Below are positions 1 through 13,860 of a DNA stretch of 64,000 bases, in pieces; position 1 is the stretch's first letter, and the number at the start of each line of letters is the position of its first letter. The DNA comes from Vesta saturnalis (Eukaryota; Arthropoda; Insecta; Coleoptera; Lampyridae), in assembly GCA_036346205.1 (NCBI GenBank), contig JARFJB010001945.1:3412501-3476500 (forward strand), read 5' to 3'. The notes beneath the pieces were generated by a model. It saw only the letters and a program-made list of their open reading frames with translations, was not told the DNA's origin and made no database searches. The translations under genes and the position numbers were made by a program.

Positions 1-2974
1 CACCGCGCCACACCCGCCACACCTGCGGCACACACCGCGCGCACACCGCGCGCACACACCCGCGCAACACCCGCGCACACTCCGCGCACACCGCGCACAA
101 CACGCGCGCACACACCCCACACACCCGCCGCCCGCACACACTCGCGCGCACACCGCCACACACCGCGCCACACTCGCGCGCACACCCGCCACACTCCGAC
201 GCTCGCGCACACACTGCGCACACCGCGCACACCCGCGCACACACGCGACACACTCCGCACACACTCGCGCCACACCACGCACACGCACGCACACCACCGC
301 ACACACTCACGCGCACACACACGCGCACACACACGCGCACACTCACGCGCACACTCACGCGCACACCACGCGCGCACACTCACGCGCAACACTCACGCAC
401 ACTCAGCGACACCCACGCACACACTCACGCACACACACATCACGCACACACACACGCACCACACTCACGCACACACACCACGCACACCACGCCACACCCA
501 CACGCACACACACTCACGCACACACACGCACACGCACCACACACCTCACGCACACACATCACGCACACACCCCACACCACCGCACACACTCACGACACAC
601 ACACACACACACACTCACGCACACACACCACGCACACACTCACGCACACACCACCACACCACACATCACGACACACACACGCACACACACACACTCACGA
701 CACACACACCGCACACACTCACGCACACACTCACGACCACACACTCACCGCACACACTCACGCGCACACATCACGCACACACACGCACTCACCCACGCAC
801 ACACACCGCACACACACTCACGCGCACACACTCACGCACACACTCCGCACACACACGCACACTGCGCACACACTCACGCGCACACTCAGCGCCAGCACAC
901 CAGCGCACACTCACCGCCACACCATCACGCACACACTCGCCACACACCCGCGCGCACACACACTCGCGCACACACTCTCGCACACACTCGCGCACACACT
1001 CGCGCACACACTCGCGCACACACTCGCGCACACACTCTCGCACACACTCTCGCACACACACTCTCGCGCACACACTCTCGCGCACACTCGCGCACGCACC
1101 GCACCCGCGCACACTCGCGCACCACTCGCGCACACACTACGCGCACACACGCGCACACACCGCGCACACACGCGCACACACACCGCGCACACACGCGCAC
1201 ACACCGCACACACACTCCACGCACACCACTCACGCACACACACACGCGCACACCCACGCACACGCCGCACACACCGCGCCACACTCAGCGCACACACTCA
1301 CGCGCACACACTCACGCACCCCACACACGCGACACACTCACGCGCACACACTCACGCGCACACACTCACGCCACACACCACGCCACACACTCACGCACAC
1401 ACACCACGCACACCACGCACACACTCACGCACACACCACGCCACGCACACCACGCGCACACGCCACGCCACACTCGACATCACGCACACTCACGCCACAC
1501 ACTCACACTCGCACACACTCACGCCACACACGCGCACACACACACACACCACGCACACACTCACGCGCACATCACGCGCACACACGCCACACACGCGCAC
1601 GCACTCACCGCACACCACGCGCACCACACGCGCACGCACTCACGCGCACGCACTCACGCGCACTCACGCGCACCACTCAGCGCACACCCGCCACACCGCG
1701 CCGCGCGCACACACCCGCGCACCACTCGCGCACACACCGCGCACACACCCGCACCACCCGCCACACCGCGCACACATCGCGCCACAAACTCGCGCCAAAC
1801 CCCGCACAACGCGCACACCGCGCACACACCGCGCACACCGCCACACCCGCGCACAAACCGCGCCAAACCACCGCACACCCGCACACACCCGCGCACACAC
1901 CCGCCCACCCACGCCACACTCCGCGCACACACCCGCACACACACGCGCACACCCACGCACACCTCCCACACACCCGCACACACCCACACACACACTCACC
2001 GCACACACACACCCACACCACCACACACTACGCACACACCACGCACACACCACGCACACACACACACTCACGCACACACTCACCACACCACCACCACACA
2101 CTCACACACACACGCACACACACTCACGCACACACACTCACGCCACACACCACGCCACACCACGCCACACACCGCACACACACTCACGCACACACTCACG
2201 CGCACACACTCACGCCACACACTCACGCACACACCACGCGCACACACTCACGCCACACCACCACGCGCACACACTCACGCGCACACACTCACGCGCACAC
2301 ACTCACGCGCACACACTCACGCGCACATCACGCGCACCACTCACGCGCACACACTCACGCACACACCGCACACACTCCGCGCACATCACGCGCACACATC
2401 ACGCGCACCACACGCGCACGCACTCACGCGCACGCACACACCGCGCGCACACACTCCGCGCACCGCACACCGCGACACCACCACGCGCACCACTCCGCGC
2501 ACACACTCGCGCGCACACACTCGCGCGCACACACTCGCGCGCACACACTCGCGCGCACACACTCGCGCGCACACACTCGCGCACACACTCGCGCACACAC
2601 TCGCGCACACACGCACACACACGCGCACACACTCGCGCACACTGCGCACGCACGCGGACACACGCTACAAACTCGCGCACGCGCCCACCACGCACACACT
2701 CACGCACACACTCACGCCACACACTCACGCACACACCACGCCACACTCACGCACCACACACTCACGCACACACTCAGCACACACCCACACACACTCACGG
2801 AAACACCGCACACACGCACACACACCACGCACACACACCACGCACACACACCACGCACACACACTCACGCACACCACGCACACATCACGCACACACATCA
2901 CGCACACCACTCACGACACACACCTCACGCACACACCACGCACACTCACACACACACACACTCACGCACACACT

Positions 2975-3500
2975 CACGCACACACTCACGCGACACACTC
3001 ACGCGCACACACTCACGCGCACACACTCACGCGCACACACTCACGTATACACACTCACGCGCACACACTCACGCGCACACACTCACGCGCACACACTCAC
3101 GCGCACACACTCACGCGCACGCACTCACGCGCACACACTCACGCGCACGCACTCACGCGCACGCACTCACGCGCACGCACTCACGCGCACGCACTCACGC
3201 CACGCACTCACGCGACACACTGCGCGCATACACTGCGCGCACATCGCGCGCACACACCGCGCACACACGCGCGCACACATCGCGACACGCACACACTCGC
3301 GCGCACACACTCACGCGCACACCCACGTAACACCACGCGCACACACTCACGCGCACACACTCACGCGCACACACTCTGCGCACACACTCACGCGCACGCA
3401 CTCACGCGCACACACTCACGCGCACGCACTCACGCGCACGCACTCACGCGCACGCACTCACGCGCACGCACTCACGCGCACGCACTCACGCGCACACACT
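2975..3500. repeat. 14-bp minisatellite, TCACGCG variant
   Basis: Units of TCACGCGCACACAC follow head to tail, with a few changed to GCACGC in the second half and one to TCACGTATACACAC near 3040. This is the most regular part of the left array and gives its true period. Confidence 0.85.
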
Positions 3501-3850
3501 CGCGCGCATACACTCGCGCGCGCACACTCGCGCGCACACACTCGCGCGCACACACTTGCGCGCACACATTCGCGCGCACACACTCGCGCACACACTCGCG
3601 CGCACCCACTCGCGCGCACACACTCGCGCGCACAAACTCGCGCGCACAAACTCGCGCGCACAAACTCGCGCGCACACACTCGCGCGCACACACTCGCGCG
3701 CACACACTCGCGCCCACACACTCGCGCGCACAAACTCGCGCGCAAAAACTCGCGCGCACACACTCGCGCGCACACACTCGCGCGCACACACCCGCGCGCA
3801 CACACTCGCGCACACGCTCGCGCGCACACAGTCGCGCACACACTCGCGCA
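3500..3850. repeat. 14-bp minisatellite, TCGCGCG variant
   Basis: The same 14-bp period continues, but TCACGCG is replaced by TCGCGCG in nearly every unit. A block of units carries CACAAAC in place of CACACAC around 3630-3760. Variants are therefore grouped in blocks, as expected from local unequal exchange or slippage. A shorter block of the same variant lies near 2490-2610. Confidence 0.8.
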
Positions 3851-3954
3851 CACACACGCGCACACGCCACTCGCGCACACACTCGTCACACACTCGCGCA
3901 CACACTCGCGCACACGCACGCGGACACACTCGCGCACACACTCGCGCACGCGCC

Positions 3955-4000
3955 CACCACGCACACGCACACGCACACGCACACGCACACGCACACGCAC

Positions 4001-4032
<32 letters not shown>

Positions 4033-4215
4033 GCGCACGCACGCACGCGCGTACGCGCGCACGCGCACGCGCACACGCGCACACGCTCACACACGCACAC
4101 GCGCACACGCGCACACGCGCGCACGCGCGCACGCGCGCACGCGCACGCGCACACACGCACACGCGCACACACGCACACACGCACACACGCACACACACAC
4201 ACACACACACACAAA

Positions 4216-4292
<77 letters not shown>
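3955..4292. repeat. (CACG)n, (CA)n and (ACGC)n microsatellites
   Basis: The right edge of the array passes into pure short-period repeats: GCACAC runs, a CACG tetranucleotide at about 4005-4035, CGCA alternations, (CA)n at about 4190-4212, (ACGC)n at about 4213-4258 and (CA)n to about 4290. Unique sequence starts near 4330. Confidence 0.9.
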
Positions 4293-4293
<1 letters not shown>

Positions 4294-4330
4294 GACGCAC
4301 ACGCATATCACATACGCACGTATGCTAGCA

Positions 4331-4661
4331 CGCACGCGCTGTACAAATACCAGAAATATGTTACTGTTGCACTTACCCTTAAATTTGGAATTAAAGGTGG
4401 TTATCAGTTAACTTTAATGCACGTTAAAATTCCTCGCGTAGCTGCCAGGGATGCCTCTTTCCGTTATCTCGTACCTATGACAAACGTATGCCTTCAACCG
4501 ACCGATTTTGCTAATGCTGTGTCTTTATAACGAAATTTGCAACTTAATACTGGATTTAGATGTTACCTTACAATTTAATGTACTTTCGAAATAATTGGTA
4601 AACTTTTATGCATTTGATTAATATTATAAGGAAGACTTTTTATACCTCAATGTTTTTATAT

Positions 4662-4662
<1 letters not shown>
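4331..4662. other. Unique AT-rich sequence, no gene seen
   Basis: An open frame continues from the repeat to 4530 (+) but loses repeat composition, has no recognisable domain and is explained by chance. Confidence 0.6.
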
Positions 4663-4728
<66 letters not shown>

Positions 4729-4741
4729 GTACATATATGTG
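4663..4741. repeat. (AT)n microsatellite
   Basis: About 25 uninterrupted AT units are followed by (AT)n broken by GTAT and GTACAT words. Confidence 0.95.
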
Positions 4742-6335
4742 TTCCGCAACTACGTAATTAGGGCTACTTGATGTGCAGTGTATGTACGTAGGTTGAACGG
4801 TAAAAACCTTTAATTTACGACAATAAAGACTTTCAACGTCGAAAGGATAACGAAATACAGTAATTAAAACAATGTACCTTGACTTTTGCGTTATTTCAAT
4901 CAATTGTACTGTTGCTATTAAAAATAAAGGAGTGGTTAATTGAGAAATATTTAATTTCTTCCAATTAAAAAATCAATGCATGTTCAGCCAAAGTAGACAT
5001 ATAATAAATTATAAAATAATTTTTGTTCCTCATTATTATTATACGTGCTCCCAAATAATTAAAATTCAAATTCAATGAAAAATTAATAAAACGGAGAAGT
5101 ATTGGGTTATTAAAACGTCAATCACAATTAATTACAATACACAACGGCATACAATTTTATTTTGATGATGAAAATTTATATTTTGTGTGGCATTTTGTAA
5201 TTTAAGAAAATTATTCTCTTTTTAAAACTCTAGTTGAATTTTCTCTCCGATTTCAGGAAATAACATATAGTTATTCAAACAAAGTGTAACGCATTGGGTC
5301 TCTAAATTTTTTAAATAGAATTGAACCAATTTGTTTAATATATACTAAACTCAGTTGAGTAGAAAAGCTTATAACCGTTATGAGAAGTTTATACGATGAA
5401 GTTTACTACATCAAGTAGGGCTTTGAGTCTAATTATGTCTGGATTATCCTTACACTCAAAGATAATTATTCGGTGTAGAAATAAAAGGGCACTGAAATGT
5501 TTGCTAAAGTACCCAAAAGCTTCTTGAAATTGCAGACTTTTAAGAGAGAACGAAATGCTTTTTTCCTAAATGTCCTCATAAATGAAAAGATAGTCGATGC
5601 CGTACAAATAATACCGATAGTCCATAACGTTTATTTGATTTAATTTCAGTCTATAACCCGATTTAAATATATGTTTTTTTTTATTAATTACATTTTAATA
5701 TATTTTTCTACTTATACCGTTCACTAAATAATTCTCAATCAATAATATTCATTTATTTACTTTAAACTTCGGTAGGTTTGGTTTATCATTTAAACCAATT
5801 TGCTTTCAACCACAACGTTTAATTAAAATAAGTGGACACATCAAGATCTATTAGTTACAACAGAACACACCATTTAAGATTTCTGTTTAAAATCGTTCGA
5901 TTGATGTAGTTATGTTCGATTCACAAAGACCATATAGCTTAATTTGTTTAAAGAGATTAAGAATTCTAAAGTAAAAGAATTAACAGTATTTACATGATAT
6001 TAAAGTTCCTTATATTGATTACTTGTTATTTAATTAGCTTATTCTGTCTTCATTTAATTAGTATAATTTGTAATTAGATGGAAACCTGCTACGTTATATT
6101 AAAAGCATGTTCTATAAGGCATTGTATTAACGCACGAGTTCAGGTTTGGAAATCGAGATGCGAAGCGGAAAATGAGTGCGTTAATCGTCTGTTTTGTTTT
6201 TTCTATCGCGAAGTTGTAAAAGTGAAAATGTTGGTGAGGTACCACAAATAATTCAAATACTTGATATCTCAAAGTAACATTTCAATTTTATTATAAAAGA
6301 AGTTTTGATGTATTTCACAAATTAAATGCTAAATA
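4742..6335. other. Intergenic AT-rich sequence, nothing recognised
   Basis: I see no long frame, RNA fold or repeat edge here. A/T runs dominate. Confidence 0.5.
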
Positions 6336-7070
6336 CAGCGCTCCTAAGCAAACATGGAAACGTGATACATGCCAACTCTCTTTAATATATCGTGGCGGCA
6401 AGACATCGTCCAATGACGTTTAGTATGTACATTCTGTGACATTACTTTTTTGTCACTGTTACCGTCTCGTATAGTTTGATTTCGTTTTCACTTGCATTTC
6501 AGTTGTTATAGCAACCGTCTTGTTTAAGACTGGGATTGTTAGTTTCGTTTGATAAAAACGGTATGTAGTCTTTTTTAAAATATTTTTTTCAAACTTAACA
6601 TCAAAATCGTTATGTGTCATTTACATTTTATATGTTTTTTAGATTTAATTTTTGGTAACATGTCGAAGAAAACTGTATTCAGAAGCAAGAAACATTATAA
6701 AAAATGTAGTAGAATATTAATGAATACAGTGAATTTGTTTAGCATACATAAGTAGTGATTGTTTTTACATTAATAGTTTTGTTATTCTGGTTCAAAATTA
6801 CTAGATGAAATGGAAATTCGATTTCTTTTTATGGCAACTCGACTTTAATGATTATTGATACTGTAGTTAAATTCTTACCTATTTATAGTTTTGTTAGTAA
6901 AAACAAACTGTTCTGTTTTTAACAATTACAATCGGAATTTATAATTATATTACTATTATTAATGCAGCGATTTAAATTTACCGCCAAAATCTTTTTACCA
7001 TTGAATGTACCAGAATGTAGTCGTCGCCATTATCTCCACATCCCATTTTTATGTTTGCTTAGCAGCGCTG
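6336..7070 (+). mobile_element. 735-bp non-autonomous element with 25-bp terminal inverted repeats
   Basis: The ends match as inverted copies: CAGCGCTCCTAAGCAAACAT at the left and CAGCGCTGCTAAGCAAACAT on the opposite strand at the right, extending a few more bases. The CAGCG start is like the CAGNG ends of hAT elements, but I find no matching 8-bp target duplication, so the superfamily is open. Inside, 6561-6642 looks like a small intron (GTATGT to TTTTTTAG). It is followed at 6660 by an ATG opening a 31-codon frame that starts MSKKTVFRSKK. This resembles the 5-prime end of a transposase gene whose body has been deleted. Confidence 0.7.
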
Positions 7071-10000
7071 CATACAATGAGTAACGATGAAATGCAATGA
7101 GTTCAAGTTTATCAGTAAATATGGCAAAATTTACATTTCAGTTACATGCACATCTGAAAGCTATTTAAACACAGTTAAAGTTTGTAAGGGTTATTACATT
7201 TATGTATTCGTTTTAACTCGAGTTTTCTAGATCTGAAATCTACTACTTTGGAAAATTAGTTTTGGATGCACCATATTAAAAATCATTATTTATAGACCGA
7301 TTTCGTTGGGGGAAAATGTAGTCAATTTTTGTGATCTACTAAGACAACATTTCGTCATGCTAGTATTTTTTTGCCCTACAAGTCAAAATTAAATTTTGAG
7401 ATAAATGAGGTTAAGTGTTGTTTTATTTATCAGCTTGCACTTATTGATTTTTTTAGCAATGTTATGATTTTAAATGGTTTAGTACTGTATTAGATACTTG
7501 CAAATATCTTAATTGATGACAATTAGTTTATAATAACAAAGAAATTTACTAAAAATTATTTTGGGTATAGGTCAAACAGCCTTAAATCGAGCCAGATTAC
7601 AGATTTTGCCTCTCATATAGGTCAATAGAAATAATTTCGTAGGAGATAGTGCAAACCGACCTTGTTTTCGTATTAACAAAACTTGGTTATAACTACTTGT
7701 TAACGTGCAATTGCAAGCAATATTTTTGAGATTTTACTTATTAATTAACTTATTAGAAACATTTAACATACTTATATTTACTGTAATTTTATAAAATAAT
7801 ATAAATTAGGCAGAAAGGCAAACAATGTTATAAATTTTTTTATTATAGTAGAAAAATGTAGTGTTATAATTCGGAATAAAATATTGTAATGGCTAAATAT
7901 ATAATTATTTATTTTAATAAGTGTAAAACTGGGGATAGAGTTCAAATATTTGAATATCCTTCGCAAATCAAAATAACTATTTAACTTTATAAATTAGAAA
8001 TAAATTAATGTGTTTTCATTAAATCATAAAATTTTTATTTCACACCAGGAAATGTTTATGTTAATAATTTAATAGTAATTTGCAATAATTTGTTTCATCG
8101 TGTAACAGGCTTCTATGGAATTGGCAAAACGTACGCATGCGTTGCGTTATTGCTCAAATAAAATATGTGCTGCCTGTCAAAAATTTCACCAACGATCTAT
8201 TACTTAGTGAGGATAATTTTGATTCTCTTTATTTTAAAATTAAAATATTTATGGTTACACCTGTTCATTACCTTTCCAGATATTGATACGTCGTCGCACA
8301 ATAAACATATACAAATTCAGAAAATGAAACATAAATACAGGACATTAAAAGAATAATCAATGCAATATGTTGGGTTATGATAGCAAAATAAACTAACATG
8401 TGTTGTTGTAATCTCCAATAAATGGTCACCTCAAGCTTGTTCCACATTGCCATTGTATGTAAAACTTCTTTCCATCTAACGATGATACTGCCTTCCTGTT
8501 GCAAATGGTACTGCTTAATTTCCATACATTCATCCAGCTGCACTAACTTGTGATAAATCTTCTTTTTGGTAAATACGTTGCACTTTGGTAATATGCACAT
8601 TTACTTTTGTAGTTGGACTTTATTTTTCATTGAATATTTAAATATTGATTTAAATATTTATTAAATTATCGGATTAGACCCATTTTTATTCTTTCATAAA
8701 GTTTTATATTTACTCTCACTTTTATTTTAGATGCCGATTTAAAGTTACTTTTATTTTATAACCTCCATCACTTTCGAAAAAAAATATATATCACATCCAA
8801 GACATCAGCAGAAATTTTATTTACATAAAGAAATGCACATCAACCGATGTTGATACAAGATTTCGAAATGAAACAATACAATAATGTCGAAAATTATAAC
8901 CGGTAACCTAAGTTTTAAGATTTGTTATTTGTTATATCGATTGTTTCTGAAATCTCAAACCCTACGTTGATCGTGGTTCACTTCCGATAACGTTAACGAA
9001 AATTTTTAACTTACATGTAACGAATGCACTATAAGCACTATGACTTGTTAGTCACACAAAATTAAAATTATAAAAAAGTAAGAGAGATAAGAGTGGTGAG
9101 AGTAAGAGAGCGAGAAATCAGGAGCAATTCCTTATATACTTTTTTCATGGATACCAAAGCTTTCAATTTTTTTTACATTACATAAAAATATCCTTGCATT
9201 TCATTGGACTAAACAAAAAAATTAAATTAACTAAAACATAAATTATGCCATAACTTTGTCAAATCAATTCAGATTTGCTTTTTAAATACATTTTTGAAAT
9301 CAGGGCAAGATTTTGCATAAAAAGACATCTCACATGCTATACTTCGCTTCATGAATTTACATTTGACAATTTACCACCTAAAATTACTAAAATCTAACAA
9401 ATTTTATATTTTACAATAAACTGAAGACATATTCAGCTTCTGCATAAAAAATTATAAGAATACACTTATTTCTATCCATTTTTCATAGTTTTAACAAAAT
9501 TTCTATTTCAATAGCTAAAATTTAGGTACCCAATTTTTCTAAATTTATGTTTAAATTACATATTTAATGTTAAATTCTGAGGGAAACCGATTATTATATG
9601 CTTTTATAATTTATTCTGAACTTATCTTATACTACATAAACTATAAATTTGAACAATTCTTAATTATTGTACTTAACCTAACTTTATATAATTTAATTTT
9701 AACTTGCTTTTTAAACGTCTATGTCGCTTGTAATGTTTATATAATATGTTCCTATATATGTCTCTAACACCAACACTGTTTTTCTGTACTTCACACTTTC
9801 ACAATGTTAGCATATTTAGTTAGATTTGTACACAAATTGTATTTATATTGTAAATATCACATAGCACAAGTGTTGTACAAGTTCTTAGCTATGTTTTTAA
9901 GTCACTATAACTTCTTATGCACTTTTGAAACACTTAGTTAGTGAATTATCAATATACTGTCCTCGTACCATAACCCTTTTTATAGTTCGCAGAGTTTTAT

Positions 10001-10560
10001 GCATTGTACCTATTACTATACATGCTTTACACATTAGAATCATTGTATTTCATGTAATCAATATCTGCTATGTGTTCAAATTCTTAATTAAATTGATTTA
10101 AATGTAAAATTTCTTATTTAACTTAAACGAAACTGAACGTACACACTAATATGTATCGTGTTGACCTTTTTTTACATGCTACTGCTATAACTCATTGCTT
10201 TTATGAATATAACATCATTGTGCAAACCCCATAAAGCCTGTTTTGTTCTATCACAATCATATTTTTATACTAGTATACTATATTTTCTCATAACGAAGTG
10301 CATGACTTGTTCGACTTTATACGAATTCACATATTATATATTATTTGAGCTCTATAACACTCTATCCCCTTCTATTATACCTATTTATAACCATCGCAAT
10401 ATTTTTAAAACTAAACAAAACAAATTTATTTCTTTAAATCTGAGAAACAACCATTTTTTATTATTGAACTTCCTTTCATGTCCATTTATTTGTTTTTGGC
10501 TTTGTTGGCTCTCTTTGGGTTTCGTCGTGTCAACTCTTGCTTCATCTTCGGTTTTGGCAT
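7071..10560. other. Long AT-rich stretch without a supported gene
   Basis: The largest frame, about 110 codons on the minus strand (8600-8268), has no motif I recognise and no clear splice or start context. A short purine stretch rich in GAGAG lies at about 9075-9120. No inverted-repeat element edges were found. Confidence 0.5.
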
Positions 10561-10576
10561 CTTGGTCTTCAGTATC

Positions 10577-12790
10577 TTAGATTTTTAGTAGTAGATGCTT
10601 AAAATACTCTAAATGAACACCGTCCATATATTTATGTATTGATGTCAGATGATCTTTTTTATCCTTGCGCAAACCTCCTTTAAATTCCGGTAGGTAGCTA
10701 GCTTGTGGGAAGCGTAATGTATTGTTGAATTTGTTTTGGTCCATCTTGTTTGTTTTGTATTTGCAGATACTAACATTCTGAAATTCATCTTCAAACGAGT
10801 TTCGAAAAGCAATACTCAACGGGTACTTTTTTGTATAAATAATTTGTTTTACTTTAGTGTAAGGTAATGTATTATAAACGTAACTGTAGGGCCACCTTCT
10901 GATAATCTTGAAAATCATTGCAGTTCATTTGTAGAACTTTTAGTTTCGTTTTGAATGTCTTCGACAGCTGCGACAGCAGTTTAACCAAGCTAACTGAACT
11001 CTTTAGAAATATTTCTGTGACACTGTGTACAGCGTCTATTTCCTATAAATTTCCATGTCCATGTTCACTAAACTTTTGTTCAATTATTTCTAATTTTTTT
11101 TTCATTGGACTGTAAAAACATTTGCAGTGCGACAGACATTATGCTGTTTTTATTATGTGGTACACAGCTATCCAACCAGAGTATTATTTTCTTCAAATTA
11201 TCATCCTTTATCGCATTGATTAATACCTTAATTAAGGCACTGGCTAAATGGTTTCCTACCCGGCCACTTATGCATTCATGCCAGATGCTGCAGTAAGTAA
11301 CACCATTAATACTGCCTGTCAAATTATAGCAGTTCAATTTTTTTTATAAAATGCGTTAGAAACATTTATTTTAGGAATAGCAAATACAATCTCTAGGTCA
11401 AAAGTAATTATTGCTGTGTATTCATCTTTGTTTCGTCTGTCTTGTTGGCGTTTATTTCTTCCAAACGTTTTGTTTTTCAAATAAATTTCTTGCAGCCTCG
11501 TAACCTCTTCATTTGGTTCTTGTGTCTTCTTGAACTCCTCACATTGGTCACATAATTCTTTTTTAGCGCCAAATACCAAATTGAATTCAGTGTTGAAAAT
11601 ATGACAATACATTGACTTTTTCAAAGAAACCATGTCCTTTGGAAGTCATTCTACGTAGAGATCATACATTCGGCTTATATTAAGGGAGGCGCCCAAATAT
11701 TTTTTACTTGTATTTGCCCTACAATAGTGAGACTCCACTGAATTAAAGAAGCTTATATGTTTCCGAACAAAATCTTTTTCATCAGCAGGTACTGGTCTTT
11801 TACCATTATTTCCTTCTGTAAGCGATCTTGGTATATTTGATAAAGGGTTCTGAAGAGTTTTAAAAAAAAAAATAGATTCGTTTGGCGCTAATGTCTAGAG
11901 TACCCAAGAAATTTTCCTTGCAGACTCTATATTTATAAATGTTTACCTCAAAATTATAATTAAGTGTCCAATTTTTTTGGATTATCAGCAGACATCTTGC
12001 ATAAAAGTGGCTCTTTTTTTCATCTGAAAGTTTCCAAAATTGTTAAAAAATTATGTTTCTTTCTTCTTGCGTTATATTTTTGCATTGGTATGTGCAAGAG
12101 GCTCTGCAATTTCCTGTACTTTTTCTTGCCAAATGTTCTTTTACTTTACTATCCGTGCATTGAACACCTTTTTGTCTTTTTATTTTTCTTCCATTCTGTT
12201 TACATTCTGAAGAATTTCTAAGCCTTTTCCTAGTTTTTTTGTGAACGGAATGGTTTTCGTTTTGTTGATATTCACTACGTTCGATTAGGATACCTGTGTT
12301 CTCTTCTACTAATGCAGTAGTACTATGCACATCGTTAGCGTCATTAAGAATTAGAATAGGCAAATTCTCTATGTCTAAATGTATAGGACTCTGCTATTTT
12401 ATCTGTTTCAATACTTTGCACTACTTCTAAATTTGCAGGAAGTTCAATTTGGCCATTAAACATTCCACTGGTTACATTATTCTAAAAAAAATATTTTTTA
12501 TATTAATTATACTTAATAACAATTTCATTGTAAGTTTGGGCATAGAGAAACAGCATTAAGTATCGCTTGGTATTCAATTTTTCCTTCAGTTAGGTAATTT
12601 ATGCAATATATGTATAAAAAACTATGTAAGTATTAAAATAAAAAGTTAGGTTAGATCCAATATTTGATGTTGCAGTTGAATTAAATTATTATTTACTTAC
12701 ATTTGCCCATTTTCTGGCAACAAAGGAGGCTTTGAAGAACAAACGTATAAAATGTAGCAGTACAACCACACGACGCACTTCTTAATAAAC
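10577..12790 (-). pseudogene. Broken RNase-H-fold transposase-like gene of an uncharacterised arthropod repeat family
   Basis: Read from high to low coordinates, pieces in several frames follow the order of a repetitive arthropod protein family that I believe Pfam covers as DUF7869. Exon 1 (to 12701) ends at a GTAAGT donor and the next exon starts at 12481 after a T-rich AG acceptor, giving a 219-nt intron. Then come a basic KKTRKRLRNSSE segment (about 12250), a Cys-rich piece with SCTYQCKN, a CDQCEEFKK motif (about 11550), the strand TAIITFDLEIVFAIPKI with a likely first catalytic Asp (about 11400), and ILWLDSCVPHNKNS with a likely second Asp (about 11180). The C-terminal part runs to 10577. 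One frameshift lies in an A-run at about 11335-11345, others at about 11640-12040, and the segment at 10920-11080 is missing or scrambled. The family match is from memory of its layout; function as a transposase is inferred from the fold and repetitiveness. Confidence 0.65.
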
Positions 12791-13860
12791 GTAAATATTG
12801 TGTGATTATTCTGACTTTTGATTGGTGCGTTGAATATAGAGCATACGCACTACTGTTTTACTGTAATACATAAAAGCATACGTCTTTTGCGTGGTGGTAT
12901 GGGTCAAATGTACTCTCAGAATGGATATAGAATAATTGCATTAGGCGTAAATCAATGTAAAATGATTGCAGCAAACCTTTGTGATGTAGATCACTTTGCA
13001 TACTCTAAGAAATAGATGTAAGCTAAACGGTACTCTAAGTTGATATAGAACCAAAAACACTCTTTACATGCTCAGTTTTAAGGATGTGGGGCAAACATTT
13101 ACCGAAAAAGTGCTTTCTTTTAAATATTGGCGTTAAAATGGCGGTGGGTTTAGATCAAGCGAATTTTAAGGTTTCCGAGTATGTAAATATGTCCATAACC
13201 GAAAAAAATGAATATAGAGCTAAAGCATACTAGCATGACGATTTTATGATTTGAGTCCAATGGGCACCATTTTGCATCTGTCATATTAAAACATATCTTA
13301 TTTCATGCGATTTTGAATCTGCCATATTGAAAATATCTGTTACGTTTTTAATCCTGCATTTCAACATAAATTATGCATACTCTATACGGTTCAATGACAA
13401 TAACACTTATCATCGCAATGCCATTTTAAGTGTTAAACAAATTTATAAAGTAGAAAAAGAAAAAGTCTGCTATAACAATTAGGTACATTTACATGAAAGT
13501 CTACTATTAAATGCTATTTTATTTTAGTAGCCATAAATAGGCAGATCTTTAATAGATTAATTGTTACTAAACCGTCTGGAGCATGCCCGTTCAGAACACC
13601 CTCTACAGATGAAACTAACAATAACAAAATGAAAAAAACTTAATTACATTATAATCTCATTGTAAAAGATTTAACTTGAAAGTGGTAAAAGCATTCACTG
13701 GCATTCAACAGTACACTTTCAAATCGTATTATTTCAGCAGGCTTATACTTAGAGTTTACGTATTATATAAATTTCTTTAACATTAGTATTTGTGTTGTAT
13801 TTGAAGATGAGAGCTGCCAGTGCTATTAAAACAATTAAATATTGTAAAAAATGAAAGTTT
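12791..13860. other. Intergenic, nothing recognised
   Basis: AT-rich sequence with no supported frame, repeat edge or RNA gene. Confidence 0.5.

Larger units (their letters stand above)
1..4300. repeat. CA-rich array with a 14-bp minisatellite core
   Basis: The + strand is built almost wholly of CA, CG and CACTCACGCGCA words. In the best-ordered part the unit is 14 bp, TCACGCGCACACAC, with a variant TCGCGCGCACACAC. Left of about 2.4 kb the same words occur with many 1-2 base irregularities, which suggests an old decayed array or noisy long-read consensus. Because 14 is not a multiple of 3, all frames stay open and give Cys-Val-Arg-Glu or Thr-His-Ser-Arg pseudo-proteins, which are not genes. 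Purine and pyrimidine alternate over long stretches, the pattern that favours Z-DNA. The array starts before the window. Confidence 0.95.

Noticed and set aside
2975..3850. CRISPR-like or telomeric repeat
   Set aside because: The 14-bp units have no spacers and there is no TTAGG-type telomere unit. The context is eukaryotic.
789..4286. Many Cys-Val-Arg-Glu, Ala-Arg-Val-Cys and Thr-His-Arg open frames of up to 324 codons
   Set aside because: They are translations of the 14-bp and CA repeats in every frame and on both strands, with no start context, domain or composition of a protein.
8268..8600. A 110-codon minus-strand frame
   Set aside because: No motif, no splice context and no neighbour that supports it. 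It is within chance for this length of AT-rich DNA.
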